64,000 nucleotides of DNA from Bog-473 sp963783965. GTDB taxonomy: Bacteria > Actinomycetota > Acidimicrobiia > Acidimicrobiales > RAAP-2. Shown here piece after piece: positions 9,062-16,771 of the stretch. The notes beneath the pieces are model-generated. The model was not told the origin of the DNA and did not search any database. It saw only the letters and a program-made list of their open reading frames with translations. Both the position numbers and the translations under genes were made by a program. Each line of letters starts with the position of its first letter. Position 1 is the first letter of the stretch. Location: the NCBI GenBank assembly GCA_963783965.1, contig CAWAPQ010000010.1, positions 62,001 through 126,000 on the forward strand, given 5' to 3'.

Positions 9062-9661
9062 TCAGCGGGGCCGGGCGACCGAGCGCATGGCGGCCAGCGC
9101 CGTCGAGACGATGTCGACCTCGTCGCTGGCGTGGCGGACCAGGGAGCGCACCTGCGGTTCGGTGGCGTCGCTGCCGGCGCGCACGGCCGCCGCCTGGACG
9201 TCACGAGCCGCGCCGATCACCTCGGCCACCTGGCGGCGCACATCGGCCTTGCTCGCACCCGGCGGGAGCCGTCGCTCGAGGCGCAGGAGACCATCGAGCT
9301 CGTCGGCGACGGCCTGCAGCGAGCGGCACACCGCGGGCAGATCGGCCACGGGGGCGTCCTTCGACTCGGCATGGGCCACGGCGACTTCGGCATCCTCGAC
9401 CGCCACCCGCATGCGCCGGCGGACCCGCGAGGTCGCGCCTCGGCTGAGGTCCTCGGGCGTGGCCCGCCCGGCGACGCGTTCCCGTCCCGCCGCCAGGAGC
9501 GCCAGCCCGGCCAACAGGCCGCGCACGGCCACGTGCCCGTGAACCAGGCGCCAGTGCGTTCGGATGTAGCGACGCCCGATGAAGAAGGCCGCCGTCAGCC
9601 CGAGCGCCACGACCAGGCCTGCGACGAGGAAGAACTCGAGGACGTGGGCAACGAAGGTCAC
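9062..9661 (-). CDS. Hypothetical membrane-anchored protein
   Basis: 199 residues, GTG start. Two hydrophobic segments lie near the N-terminus (about residues 5-28 and 45-60). A long, charged, alpha-helical cytoplasmic region follows, with many Arg, Glu and Ala residues, possibly coiled coil. No known family is recognised. A TAGCAT box 6 bases before the start suggests a leaderless transcript. The gene is divergent from the next membrane protein gene with only 51 bases between. Confidence 0.6.
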   Translation of the reverse strand: MTFVAHVLEFFLVAGLVVALGLTAAFFIGRRYIRTHWRLVHGHVAVRGLLAGLALLAAGRERVAGRATPEDLSRGATSRVRRRMRVAVEDAEVAVAHAESKDAPVADLPAVCRSLQAVADELDGLLRLERRLPPGASKADVRRQVAEVIGAARDVQAAAVRAGSDATEPQVRSLVRHASDEVDIVSTALAAMRSVARPR

Positions 9662-9667
9662 GCACCA

Positions 9668-9673
9668 ATGCTA
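9668..9673 (-). promoter_or_regulatory. Candidate -10 box (TAGCAT), leaderless
   Basis: TAGCAT on the minus strand ends 6 bases before the GTG at 9661. The divergent gene has a matching box on the plus strand at 9701, so two leaderless promoters appear to lie back to back. Confidence 0.4.
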
Positions 9674-9700
9674 CGCGGGAGAAACCGGAATTTCCGGCGG

Positions 9701-9706
9701 TACCCT
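9701..9706 (+). promoter_or_regulatory. Candidate -10 box (TACCCT), leaderless
   Basis: TACCCT ends 6 bases before the ATG at 9713. No Shine-Dalgarno sequence is visible between box and start. Confidence 0.45.
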
Positions 9707-9712
9707 TGTGGC

Positions 9713-10540
9713 ATGGCACCGGAGGGACCGGGCGGCACCACGACCACAGGGTCGTCGGACCTGCCCCCGGATCCTGCCGCCGTGGCCGGACCGTCCTGGC
9801 AGCCCGGGATCCCCACCCTCAGGGAACACCTGCCCAGCCTGGTCTTCGGCGGTGCGGTCCCGCTGGGGATCTATTTCCTCGTCCGCAGCCACCTGCAGAG
9901 CGACGCCCAGGCGCTGATTGTGGCGGGCTGCTTCTCGGCCGGCTGGATCCTCCTGCAGTTCGCCCGGCAACGGGCCATCGACGCGGTGGGGGCGGCGGTC
10001 CTCCTGGGCTTCGCGCTCGGCGTCATCACCTCCACCCTGTTGGGGGGCAACGCCTACCTGCTCAAGGTGCGTGACGGCTTCTTCACGTTGTTCATAGGGG
10101 TTGCATGCATCGTGACGCTCTACACCCACGACCGGCCCGTCTTCTTCTACGTCAACCGCTACCTGTCGGCCGGCCGGGACCCCTCCAAGGTGTCCGTCTT
10201 CGACCGGCTGCACGAGCAGCCCCTCGGGCGCCACACCTTCCGCACGCTGTCCCTGGTCTGGGGCATCGGCCTCGTGGTGGAGGCCTCGACCCGCCTGACC
10301 CTGGCCGACGTGCTCCCCACGGCGACGTTCCTCGTCGTCTCGCCGTTCGTCACCGCCATCGGCATCGGCGGGCTGTTCGCCTTCACCGTCGCCTACACCA
10401 ACCACAACCAGGTGTGGTCGGCGGGAGGGGCACTGGTCGAGCACGACCGGGCGACGGTGTCCGATGTCGGCTCGTCCGGGGTCGGTGCCGCCTCGTCCGA
10501 CGAGGACGGCGAAGCCGCACCACCCCACGTGCCGCGCTGA
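9713..10540 (+). CDS. VC0807-like multi-pass membrane protein
   Basis: 275 residues. A polar N-terminus of about 35 residues is followed by five or six membrane segments: about 40-58, 62-80, 85-108, 115-135, 180-200 and 210-230. Recognisable pieces are PLGIYFLVRSHLQ, KVRDGFFTLFIGVAC and FFYVNRYLSAG. These recall the VC0807 family of six-helix proteins of unknown function, distantly like septation protein A. The ATG is chosen because a -10-like box lies just before it. The C-terminal tail is acidic and low in complexity. Confidence 0.65.
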   Translation: MAPEGPGGTTTTGSSDLPPDPAAVAGPSWQPGIPTLREHLPSLVFGGAVPLGIYFLVRSHLQSDAQALIVAGCFSAGWILLQFARQRAIDAVGAAVLLGFALGVITSTLLGGNAYLLKVRDGFFTLFIGVACIVTLYTHDRPVFFYVNRYLSAGRDPSKVSVFDRLHEQPLGRHTFRTLSLVWGIGLVVEASTRLTLADVLPTATFLVVSPFVTAIGIGGLFAFTVAYTNHNQVWSAGGALVEHDRATVSDVGSSGVGAASSDEDGEAAPPHVPR

Positions 10541-10610
10541 TCACGTGACGGCCGGGGCCCGACGCCTTGGCCCCCGGCCCGAGGGCCTCAGGCCCCCGCT
10601 CCCGTTTCGC

Positions 10611-10616
10611 TAGCCT
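10611..10616 (+). promoter_or_regulatory. Candidate -10 box (TAGCCT) for the crotonase gene
   Basis: TAGCCT lies about 50 bases before the ATG at 10667. Unlike the leaderless cases, this would give a leader of about 44 bases holding a direct repeat and a Shine-Dalgarno-like GAAGGGAG. Confidence 0.35.
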
Positions 10617-10625
10617 CAGCGGCGC

Positions 10626-10655
10626 ATCACGCCATCGCGGCGAATCACGCCATCG
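10626..10655 (+). repeat. Direct repeat in the crotonase leader
   Basis: The 12-mer ATCACGCCATCG occurs at 10626-10637 and again at 10644-10655, an 18-base period, directly before the ribosome binding site of the crotonase gene. It could be a regulator site; the function is unknown. Confidence 0.6.
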
Positions 10656-10666
10656 AAGGGAGCACC

Positions 10667-11440
10667 ATGGCAGACGAAGTGCTGCGGGAACGCCGGGGGC
10701 ACGTCGAGATCCTCACCATCAACCGTCCCGAGGCCCGCAACGCCATCAACGGTGCGGTGAGCCGCGCCATGTCCGAGGCCATGGACGAGCTCGCCGAGGA
10801 CCCGGACTGCTGGGTGGTCGTCGTCACGGGAAGCGGCGACAAGGCCTTCAGCGCCGGCATGGACCTCAAGGCCTTCAGCAGCGGGGAGGGCGGCGACATC
10901 ATGGGCGCGAGCGGCGGCTTCGGCGGCCTGACCCAACGAGACTTCCCCAAGCCCGTCATTGCCGCCGTGAACGGGTCGGCACTGGCCGGCGGCTTCGAGA
11001 TCATGCTCTCGTGCGACCTGGTGGTGGCCGCCGACCATGCCACCTTCGGCATCCCCGAGGCCAAGCGCGGCCTCATTGCGGGGGCCGGGGGCCTCATCCG
11101 CATGCCCAAGCGGCTGCCCATCGCCGTCGCCCTCGAGATGGCCATGACCGGCGACCCCATCAGTGCGACCCGGGCCTACGACCTCGGCCTCGTCAACCGG
11201 GTCGTACCACCGAGCGTGGTGGTGGAGGAGGCCGTCTCCCTGGCCGATCGCATCGCACAGAACGCACCGCTGGCCGTTCGCTACTCCAAGAGCGTCATGA
11301 AGCAGTCCGCCGAGGTCTCCGAGGCCGAAGGCTGGAAGATCAACGGAGCGGCCGTCGGCGTCGTGTTCTCCTCGGCCGACGCCATGGAGGGCCCCATCGC
11401 CTTCGCCGAGAAGCGCCCGCCCAACTGGCAGGGCAAGTAG
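10667..11440 (+). CDS. Enoyl-CoA hydratase/isomerase family protein (crotonase)
   Basis: 257 residues, ATG preceded by GAAGGGAG. The crotonase fold is clear: ILTINRPEARNAIN at the N-terminus, then SAGMDLKAF (oxyanion loop, about 62-70), VNGSALAGGFE (about 105) and FGIPEAKRGLIAGAGGL (about 130-146). ALEMAMTGDPISA (about 155) follows. Both glutamates expected of an enoyl-CoA hydratase are present, in IPE and ALEM. It probably acts on an acyl-CoA in fatty acid or sterol side-chain degradation; the exact substrate is not known. A small membrane protein gene follows after 10 bases. Confidence 0.92.
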   Translation: MADEVLRERRGHVEILTINRPEARNAINGAVSRAMSEAMDELAEDPDCWVVVVTGSGDKAFSAGMDLKAFSSGEGGDIMGASGGFGGLTQRDFPKPVIAAVNGSALAGGFEIMLSCDLVVAADHATFGIPEAKRGLIAGAGGLIRMPKRLPIAVALEMAMTGDPISATRAYDLGLVNRVVPPSVVVEEAVSLADRIAQNAPLAVRYSKSVMKQSAEVSEAEGWKINGAAVGVVFSSADAMEGPIAFAEKRPPNWQGK

Positions 11441-11450
11441 GGCTCAGGAG

Positions 11451-11855
11451 GTGCTGGCCCCGACCGTCGTCACCATCCGCCTGACACTCCACGTCCTGGC
11501 GGCGACGGTGTGGGTCGGGGGCCAGATCGTCATGACCGGCCTGGTGGGCCCCGCCCGTGGTTTGGGGCCCGAGGCGCCCAGGACCCTGGCCCGGGCCTTC
11601 GCCCGGCTCGCCTGGCCCGCCTACGTGGTCCTGCTGGTCACGGGCGTCTGGAACGTCACCGCCGTCGGCTACGCCGCGCAGGACTCGGTCTGGAAGGCGG
11701 TCCTGATCGCCAAAATCGCCGTGGTCGTCATCGCCGGCCTGGGCGTCCTGCTGCACCAGCGCGCCACCACCAAGCAGGGCCTGGCCGTCTGGGGGTCGGT
11801 CGGCGGCCTGGCCAGCGTGGTCGCGCTGGTCATGGGCATCCTGCTGGCCGGGTGA
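11451..11855 (+). CDS. Small four-helix membrane protein (CopD/DUF2269-like)
   Basis: 134 residues with a GTG start, though the AGGAG directly before it is too close for a normal ribosome site, so a later start is possible. Four membrane segments are visible (about 8-28, 55-72, 80-98, 108-130). The motif LHVLAATVWVGGQIV at the start resembles the first helix of CopD and DUF2269 proteins, in which His and Trp are conserved. Function unknown; a role in metal or heme handling is only a guess. It follows the crotonase gene in the same direction. Confidence 0.65.
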   Translation: MLAPTVVTIRLTLHVLAATVWVGGQIVMTGLVGPARGLGPEAPRTLARAFARLAWPAYVVLLVTGVWNVTAVGYAAQDSVWKAVLIAKIAVVVIAGLGVLLHQRATTKQGLAVWGSVGGLASVVALVMGILLAG

Positions 11856-11910
11856 CTCCGAATACCTTGCGGCGTTCCTGGTGTGAGGAACTCCGGGCCG
11901 GGAATGGGTC

Positions 11911-11916
11911 TAACCT
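11911..11916 (+). promoter_or_regulatory. Candidate -10 box (TAACCT) for tatA
   Basis: TAACCT lies 44 bases before the ATG at 11961, giving a leader of roughly 38 bases that contains GAAGGAG at a good distance. This is a leadered gene, unlike many neighbours. Confidence 0.4.
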
Positions 11917-11960
11917 GGACCTAGTTCACCGACCTTTGGACTTAGGTGAAGGAGTACATC

Positions 11961-12197
11961 ATGCTCGCTGACATTTTCGGACCGGACCTGCTCATTGTGG
12001 CCATCGTCCTCGTCGTGCTCCTCTTCGGTGGCGCCGCCATCCCGAAGCTGGCCCGCAATCTCGGCTCGGCCAAGAACCAGTTCGAGAAGGGCATGGATGA
12101 GGGCAAGTCGGCGGGAACCACGTCCGCCGCCACCGATACTCCGGCGCCCGCTCCTGCCCCCGCCCCCTCGGCCGAGGAGAAGGCTCCGGGCGCCTGA
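11961..12197 (+). CDS. tatA: Sec-independent protein translocase subunit TatA/E
   Basis: 78 residues. A single N-terminal membrane helix (about residues 8-24, LLIVAIVLVVLLFGG) is followed by the Tat hinge and amphipathic helix AIPKLARNLGSAKNQFEKG. A Pro/Ala-rich tail follows. TatA multimers form the pore that exports folded proteins carrying twin-arginine signals; the Rieske protein of the bc complex is a typical substrate. The ATG at 11961 is preferred because GAAGGAG lies about 7 bases before it. No tatB or tatC lies in the window. Confidence 0.88.
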   Translation: MLADIFGPDLLIVAIVLVVLLFGGAAIPKLARNLGSAKNQFEKGMDEGKSAGTTSAATDTPAPAPAPAPSAEEKAPGA

Positions 12198-12233
12198 CGC
12201 CACGGCCGGCCCGACCCCGGCTGCCTCACGGCC

Positions 12234-13529
12234 ATGCCATCTGACGTCCTCGCCGTCGCCGACCGCCTCTGGAACGGCGAGCTGTCGACGTCCACCTTCC
12301 ACCCGGTCGACCACATAGGCGGCTTCGTCGAGATCACCGATGGCGTGGGCTTCTGCCCCTCCTTCGCCAACGTCTCCTCCTTCGCCACCGAGGACGGGCT
12401 TCTCCTGGTCGACACCGGCAGCGCCCCGCTGGCCCAGATCGTCCACGACGACATCCGCACCTGGAGCCCGGACCGCCTCAACACGGCGGTCTACTCCCAC
12501 GGGCACATCGACCACGTCTTCGGTGTGCCGGTCTGGGAGCAGGAGGCGCTGGCCGAGGGATGGGCCGCCCCGGAGGTCATCGCCCACCACGCGCTGCCCG
12601 CCCGCTTCGACCGTTACATCTTCACCGCCGGCTACAACACCATCATCAACCGTCGACAGTTCGGCTTCACCGACCTGCAATGGCCGACCGAGTACCGCTA
12701 CCCCGACCGGACCTACCACGACACGCTGGAACTGTCGGTCGGCGGTCTGGGCTTCTCGCTTCGCCACGAGAAGGGCGAGACCGACGACCACACCGTCACC
12801 TGGCAGCCCGATACCCGGGTCCTGTGCTGCGGGGACCTCTTCATATGGGCCTCCCCGAACGCCGGCAACCCCCAGAAGGTGCAGCGCTACCCGCGGGAGT
12901 GGGCCGCCGCCCTCCGTCGCATGCTCCAGCTGCAGGCCGAATTCCTCCTTCCCGGCCACGGCTTTCCGGTCATCGGAGCCGACCGCGTCCGTACTGCCCT
13001 CACCGACACTGCGGACCTCCTGGACTCCCTGGTCGACCAGACCCTGGCCGTCATGAACGCGGGCGGGCGCCTGGACGACGCCATCCACACCGTGCGCGTC
13101 CCTGCCGCCCTGGAGGGCCGGCCCTTCCTGCAGCCGGTCTACGACGAGCCCGAGTTCATCGTCCACACGGTGTGGCGTCAGTACGGCGGGTGGTGGGACG
13201 GCAACCCGGCCACCCTGAAGCCGGCGCCCGAGCGCGCCCTGGCCGTCGAGTTGGCGGCGCTCGCCGGCGGGCCCGGAGCGCTGGCCGAACGGGCCCTGGA
13301 GCTGATGGCCGAGTCCGAGTCCGAGTCCGACGCCGTGGCGGCCGAAGGGGCGTTGCGTCTCGCCGGTCACCTGGCCGAGCACGCCTGGCTGGCCCAACCG
13401 GACGACGAGGGCGTGCAGCGGGCACGCCACGAGGTCTTCGCCGCCCGGGCCGCCCGGGCCACCTCCACCATGGCGCGGGGCGTCTTCACCTGGGCCGCCA
13501 ACGAGTCCACGGCGCCGCATCCGCACTGA
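12234..13529 (+). CDS. Alkylsulfatase-like metallo-beta-lactamase fold hydrolase
   Basis: 431 residues. The metallo-beta-lactamase domain holds LLLVDTGSAP (about 58), the zinc motif YSHGHIDHVFG (about 87-97), CCGDLFIW (about 200) and LLPGHGFPVIG (about 240). The next part (about 285-325), with RPFLQPVYDEPEF and GGWWDGNPATL, resembles the dimerization domain of SdsA/BDS1-type alkylsulfatases. A C-terminal helical region with an SESES run follows. Such enzymes cleave alkyl sulfate esters, but the family also includes other hydrolases, so the substrate is open. It lies between tatA and the oxidase genes. Confidence 0.85.
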   Translation: MPSDVLAVADRLWNGELSTSTFHPVDHIGGFVEITDGVGFCPSFANVSSFATEDGLLLVDTGSAPLAQIVHDDIRTWSPDRLNTAVYSHGHIDHVFGVPVWEQEALAEGWAAPEVIAHHALPARFDRYIFTAGYNTIINRRQFGFTDLQWPTEYRYPDRTYHDTLELSVGGLGFSLRHEKGETDDHTVTWQPDTRVLCCGDLFIWASPNAGNPQKVQRYPREWAAALRRMLQLQAEFLLPGHGFPVIGADRVRTALTDTADLLDSLVDQTLAVMNAGGRLDDAIHTVRVPAALEGRPFLQPVYDEPEFIVHTVWRQYGGWWDGNPATLKPAPERALAVELAALAGGPGALAERALELMAESESESDAVAAEGALRLAGHLAEHAWLAQPDDEGVQRARHEVFAARAARATSTMARGVFTWAANESTAPHPH

Positions 13530-13563
13530 TCCCTGCGATTTCCAATTTTTTTGCCGGGTTCGA

Positions 13564-13569
13564 TAGTGT
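13564..13569 (+). promoter_or_regulatory. Candidate -10 box (TAGTGT), leaderless
   Basis: TAGTGT ends 7 bases before the GTG start of ctaC at 13577, after a short AT-rich stretch (CAATTTTTTTG). It would drive the ctaC-ctaD-ctaF unit. Confidence 0.45.
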
Positions 13570-13576
13570 CGGCGCG

Positions 13577-14491
13577 GTGGACTCGTCGCTGACCAGCCCC
13601 TCTTCGGACACACCCGAAACCCCTGCTCGCAGCGCCAAGAATCCACGCCGTCGGTTGGCCGTCGTCGTGGTCGGCCTGGGGGCCCTCCTCCTCACCGGCT
13701 GCCAGCTCCCGACCTTCGGCGCCTACAAGGGCGCCACCTCGCAGGGCCGCTCGACCTTCCACCTCTGGCAGGGATTCTTCATCGCCGGCATCATCGTCGG
13801 CGGTTTCACTCTCCTGCTCATCTGCTGGGCGGTCTTCCGTTACCGGCGGCGCTCCGACGATATGCCGGTGCAGACGCAGTACCACACGCTCACCGAGATC
13901 CTCTACACCGTCATGCCCATTCTGATTGTGCTCGGGCTGTTCTGGGCGACGGTGGTGGTGGAGAACAAGGTCACCGCAGTCGAGCCCAACCCCGGCACCG
14001 TCATCCACGTCTACGCCTTCCAGTGGGGCTGGGAGTTCGAGTACCCCAACGGCGTCAAGGTCATCGGCCAGACAACCGACGCCCCCACCATGGTCGTCCC
14101 GACCGGGCAGACGACCCGCATCTACCTGCGCTCCTATGACGTACTGCACGGGTTCTACGTGCCGGAGTTCAACTTCAGCCGCTACGCCAGCCCCGGCTAC
14201 TGGACCAGCTTCGACCTGAACGTGCTGCACGACGGCGTCTACCGCGGCCAGTGCACGCAGCTCTGCGGGCTCTACCACTCCATCATGTTCTTCAACGTGC
14301 GCTCAGTGTCCCCCGCCGCCTACGGCACATGGCTGCGGACCACGCGCGCCTTCCAGACGGCGCACCCCTCGTCCATCGGCCAGCTCCCGGCCGCCCTGCA
14401 TGCCAACCAGAACGGCACGGTGCCCAGCTACTCTGGCAATTCCGGCAGCGGGAACACCGGCAATACAGGAGGTCTCCTCTACGGTGACTGA
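13577..14491 (+). CDS. ctaC: Cytochrome c oxidase subunit II
   Basis: 304 residues, GTG start. A basic N-terminus is followed by a lipoprotein signal ending in LLLTGC (Cys near residue 43). Two membrane helices follow (about 62-86 and 105-127). The cupredoxin domain carries the CuA site: a His in SYDVLHGFYVPEF (about 190) and GQCTQLCGLYHSIM (about 223-238), with both Cys, His and Met. It passes electrons from the bc complex to heme a. The start of ctaD lies inside its last codons (8-base overlap), so the two are coupled. Confidence 0.93.
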   Translation: MDSSLTSPSSDTPETPARSAKNPRRRLAVVVVGLGALLLTGCQLPTFGAYKGATSQGRSTFHLWQGFFIAGIIVGGFTLLLICWAVFRYRRRSDDMPVQTQYHTLTEILYTVMPILIVLGLFWATVVVENKVTAVEPNPGTVIHVYAFQWGWEFEYPNGVKVIGQTTDAPTMVVPTGQTTRIYLRSYDVLHGFYVPEFNFSRYASPGYWTSFDLNVLHDGVYRGQCTQLCGLYHSIMFFNVRSVSPAAYGTWLRTTRAFQTAHPSSIGQLPAALHANQNGTVPSYSGNSGSGNTGNTGGLLYGD

Positions 14492-16310
14492 CGTCATCGC
14501 CCCACCGGGCGTCCAGGAGCAGGAACCACTCCACCTGCCACCCGCGGTCCCCGGGGACGGCCACGAACCGTCGCACGGCGGGCACGGTGACCACGGGCCG
14601 ACCGGCATCCTCAAGTGGCTGACCTCGACCGACCACAAGGTCATCGGGCTGAGCTACATGATCACCGCCATCGCCCTCTTCTACATCTCGGGCGTGATGG
14701 CCCTGATCATGCGGCTGCAGCTGACCTCGCCGCACTCCTCGCTGCTGAGCTTCGCGCAGTTCAACGCCCTCTTCACCATGCACGGCAGCATCATGCTGTA
14801 CCTCTTCGCCGGACCCGTCGCCTTCGGTGGCCTCGCCAACTACATCGTGCCCCTGCAGATCGGCGCGCCCGACATGGCCTTCCCCCGCCTCAACGCGTTG
14901 AGCTACTGGCTCTTCCTGACCGGGTCCATCACCATGTTGATGACGTTCTTCGTGGCCGGGGGCGCCGCGCAGTTCGGCTGGGTGGCCTACGCGCCCCTCT
15001 CGAGCGCCACCAGCTCCCCCGGTGCCGGCCCGGACCTCTGGATCATGGCGCTCACCCTCACCGGGTTCTCCGCCATCTTCACCGGCGTCAACCTGTGCGC
15101 GACCATCTTCTACCTGCGCGCGCCGGGCATGACGATGTTCCGCATGCCCATCTTCACCTGGAACATGCTGGTGACGGGGATCCTGATCCTCATCGCCTTC
15201 CCGGTGCTCACCTCGGCGCTCATCATGCTCTTCGCCGACCGCCATTTCGGCACCCACATCTACACGGCGGTGGGCTGTCACCTCGTCAGTGGCGCGCCCA
15301 TGGCGTCGTGCGGGTCACCGTTGCTGTGGCAGAACCTCTTCTGGTTCTTCGGCCATCCGGAGGTCTACATCCTCGCCCTGCCTTTCTTCGGCATCGTGAC
15401 CGAGATCCTGCCCGTCTTCTCCCGTAAGCCCGTCTTCGGCTACAAGGGCATGGTCTTCGCCACCATGGCCATCGCCGCCCTGTCCACCGGCGTGTGGGCG
15501 CACCACATGTTCACCACCGGCGCCGTGCTGCTGCCCTTCTTCTCGTTCCTCAGTCTGTTGATCGCCGTGCCGACGGGCATCAAGTTCTTCAACTGGATCG
15601 GCACCATGTGGCACGGCCAGCTCACGTTCACCGTGCCCATGTTGTTCTCCATCGGCTTCCTCTTCGCCTTCCTCATGGGCGGCGTCACGGGCATCATGCT
15701 GGCCTCCCCGCCCATCGACTTCGCCACCCACGACACCTATTTCGTGGTGGCCCACTTCCACCAGGTGCTCTTCGGGACGGCCGTGTTCGCCGGGTTCGCC
15801 GGCGTCTACTACTGGTATCCCAAGATGTTCGGCCGCATGCTGAGGGAGAGCCTGGGCAAGTGGCACTTCTGGCTGATGTTCATCGGCTTCTGGGTCACGT
15901 TCATGCCCCAGTACGTCGTGGGCCTTCTGGGCATGCCCCGCCGCGTGGCCAGCTACCCGTCCAACCTGGGCTGGCAGAGCTACAACATCGTCTCGACGGT
16001 TGGTGCCTTCATCATCGGGATCTCGTTCGCCTTCCTCCTGGTGAACTTCTTCGTGTCCTGGCGCAAGCCCGTCCCGGCCGGGAACAACCCCTGGGATGCG
16101 CACACGCTGGAGTGGTTCACCACCTCGCCACCGCCGCACCACAACTACACCCATCTCCCGCCGATCCGCTCGGAGCGCCCGACGTGGGACTACAACCACC
16201 CTGACGCGTTGACGGTGCCGCACGGCCGCAACGCGCACACCAACGGCAACGGACACGGCAACGGGAAGAGCAATGGGAAGGGCAATGGAAAGGTGACTGC
16301 GGGCGTATGA
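14484..16310 (+). CDS. ctaD: Cytochrome c oxidase subunit I
   Basis: 608 residues, 12 membrane helices, the catalytic heme-copper subunit. The GTG start has AGGAGG about 11 bases before it. Motifs are STDHKVIGLSYM (about 48), MHGSIMLYLFAGP with a heme ligand His (about 100), WFFGHPEVYILALPFFG with the CuB His and cross-linked Tyr (about 287-303), HHMFTTG (about 340), and HDTYFVVAHFHQVLFG (about 415). The loop before WFFGHPEVY holds two cysteines and lacks the common GGGDP. The Asn/Gly/Lys-rich tail is low in complexity. It pumps protons at the end of respiration. Confidence 0.96.
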   Translation: MTDVIAPPGVQEQEPLHLPPAVPGDGHEPSHGGHGDHGPTGILKWLTSTDHKVIGLSYMITAIALFYISGVMALIMRLQLTSPHSSLLSFAQFNALFTMHGSIMLYLFAGPVAFGGLANYIVPLQIGAPDMAFPRLNALSYWLFLTGSITMLMTFFVAGGAAQFGWVAYAPLSSATSSPGAGPDLWIMALTLTGFSAIFTGVNLCATIFYLRAPGMTMFRMPIFTWNMLVTGILILIAFPVLTSALIMLFADRHFGTHIYTAVGCHLVSGAPMASCGSPLLWQNLFWFFGHPEVYILALPFFGIVTEILPVFSRKPVFGYKGMVFATMAIAALSTGVWAHHMFTTGAVLLPFFSFLSLLIAVPTGIKFFNWIGTMWHGQLTFTVPMLFSIGFLFAFLMGGVTGIMLASPPIDFATHDTYFVVAHFHQVLFGTAVFAGFAGVYYWYPKMFGRMLRESLGKWHFWLMFIGFWVTFMPQYVVGLLGMPRRVASYPSNLGWQSYNIVSTVGAFIIGISFAFLLVNFFVSWRKPVPAGNNPWDAHTLEWFTTSPPPHHNYTHLPPIRSERPTWDYNHPDALTVPHGRNAHTNGNGHGNGKSNGKGNGKVTAGV

Positions 16311-16741
16311 GGATCGAGTCGCTCTTCCTGCTCTTCCTCGGGGCCTTCTTCGGCATCGTCGGGCTCATCTACTGGTTCTGGGGCTACGACGACGGCGGCG
16401 GCGTGATGCTGCTGGGCGCGACGCTGCTCGGCTTCCTGCCCGGCCTGTACTACTTCTTCTGGCACCAGCGCTTCCACGGCCGCAAATACTTCTACTGGGG
16501 CAAGGTCCACGCGGCAGGCGACCGACCCTCCGACCGCGAGGACGCGGAGATGGCAGACGGTGCCGGGACCGTCGACTCGTTCCCCGGCTCCTCCATCTGG
16601 CCCTTCGTGCTCGGCATGGGCGCCTTCATGACGGTGCTCGCACTGGTCTTCGGCACCTGGCTGCTCTTCATCGGCATCCCGCTCATCCTCACCGCGCTGA
16701 CCGGCGTCACGGCCGAGAGCCGGCGCGGCGGCACCGTCTGA
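16307..16741 (+). CDS. ctaF: Cytochrome c oxidase subunit IV, actinobacterial type
   Basis: 144 residues, overlapping ctaD by 4 bases (ATGA). It has the actinobacterial CtaF pattern: two N-terminal membrane helices (about 4-22 and 33-50), then FWHQRFHGRKYFYWGK, an acidic stretch, and two more helices (about 98-116 and 118-135). This small subunit is found in actinobacterial aa3 oxidases that associate with the bcc complex. It contains no cofactor ligands. It ends the ctaC-ctaD-ctaF unit. Confidence 0.9.
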   Translation: MRIESLFLLFLGAFFGIVGLIYWFWGYDDGGGVMLLGATLLGFLPGLYYFFWHQRFHGRKYFYWGKVHAAGDRPSDREDAEMADGAGTVDSFPGSSIWPFVLGMGAFMTVLALVFGTWLLFIGIPLILTALTGVTAESRRGGTV

Positions 16742-16759
16742 CCCTGCGGAGGCCGCCGG

Positions 16760-16765
16760 TAGCCT
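16760..16765 (+). promoter_or_regulatory. Candidate -10 box (TAGCCT), leaderless
   Basis: TAGCCT ends 6 bases before the GTG at 16772, suggesting that the MFS gene has its own promoter rather than being read from ctaF. Confidence 0.45.
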
Positions 16766-16771
16766 GACCCG

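Noticed and set aside
11874..11891. Six-base stem GTTCCT/AGGAAC before tatA considered as a terminator
   Set aside because: Too short and lacks a T run.
11910..13646. A 578-codon minus-strand frame opposite tatA and the metallo-beta-lactamase gene
   Set aside because: No recognisable domain; the plus strand carries zinc-site motifs and a TatA helix.
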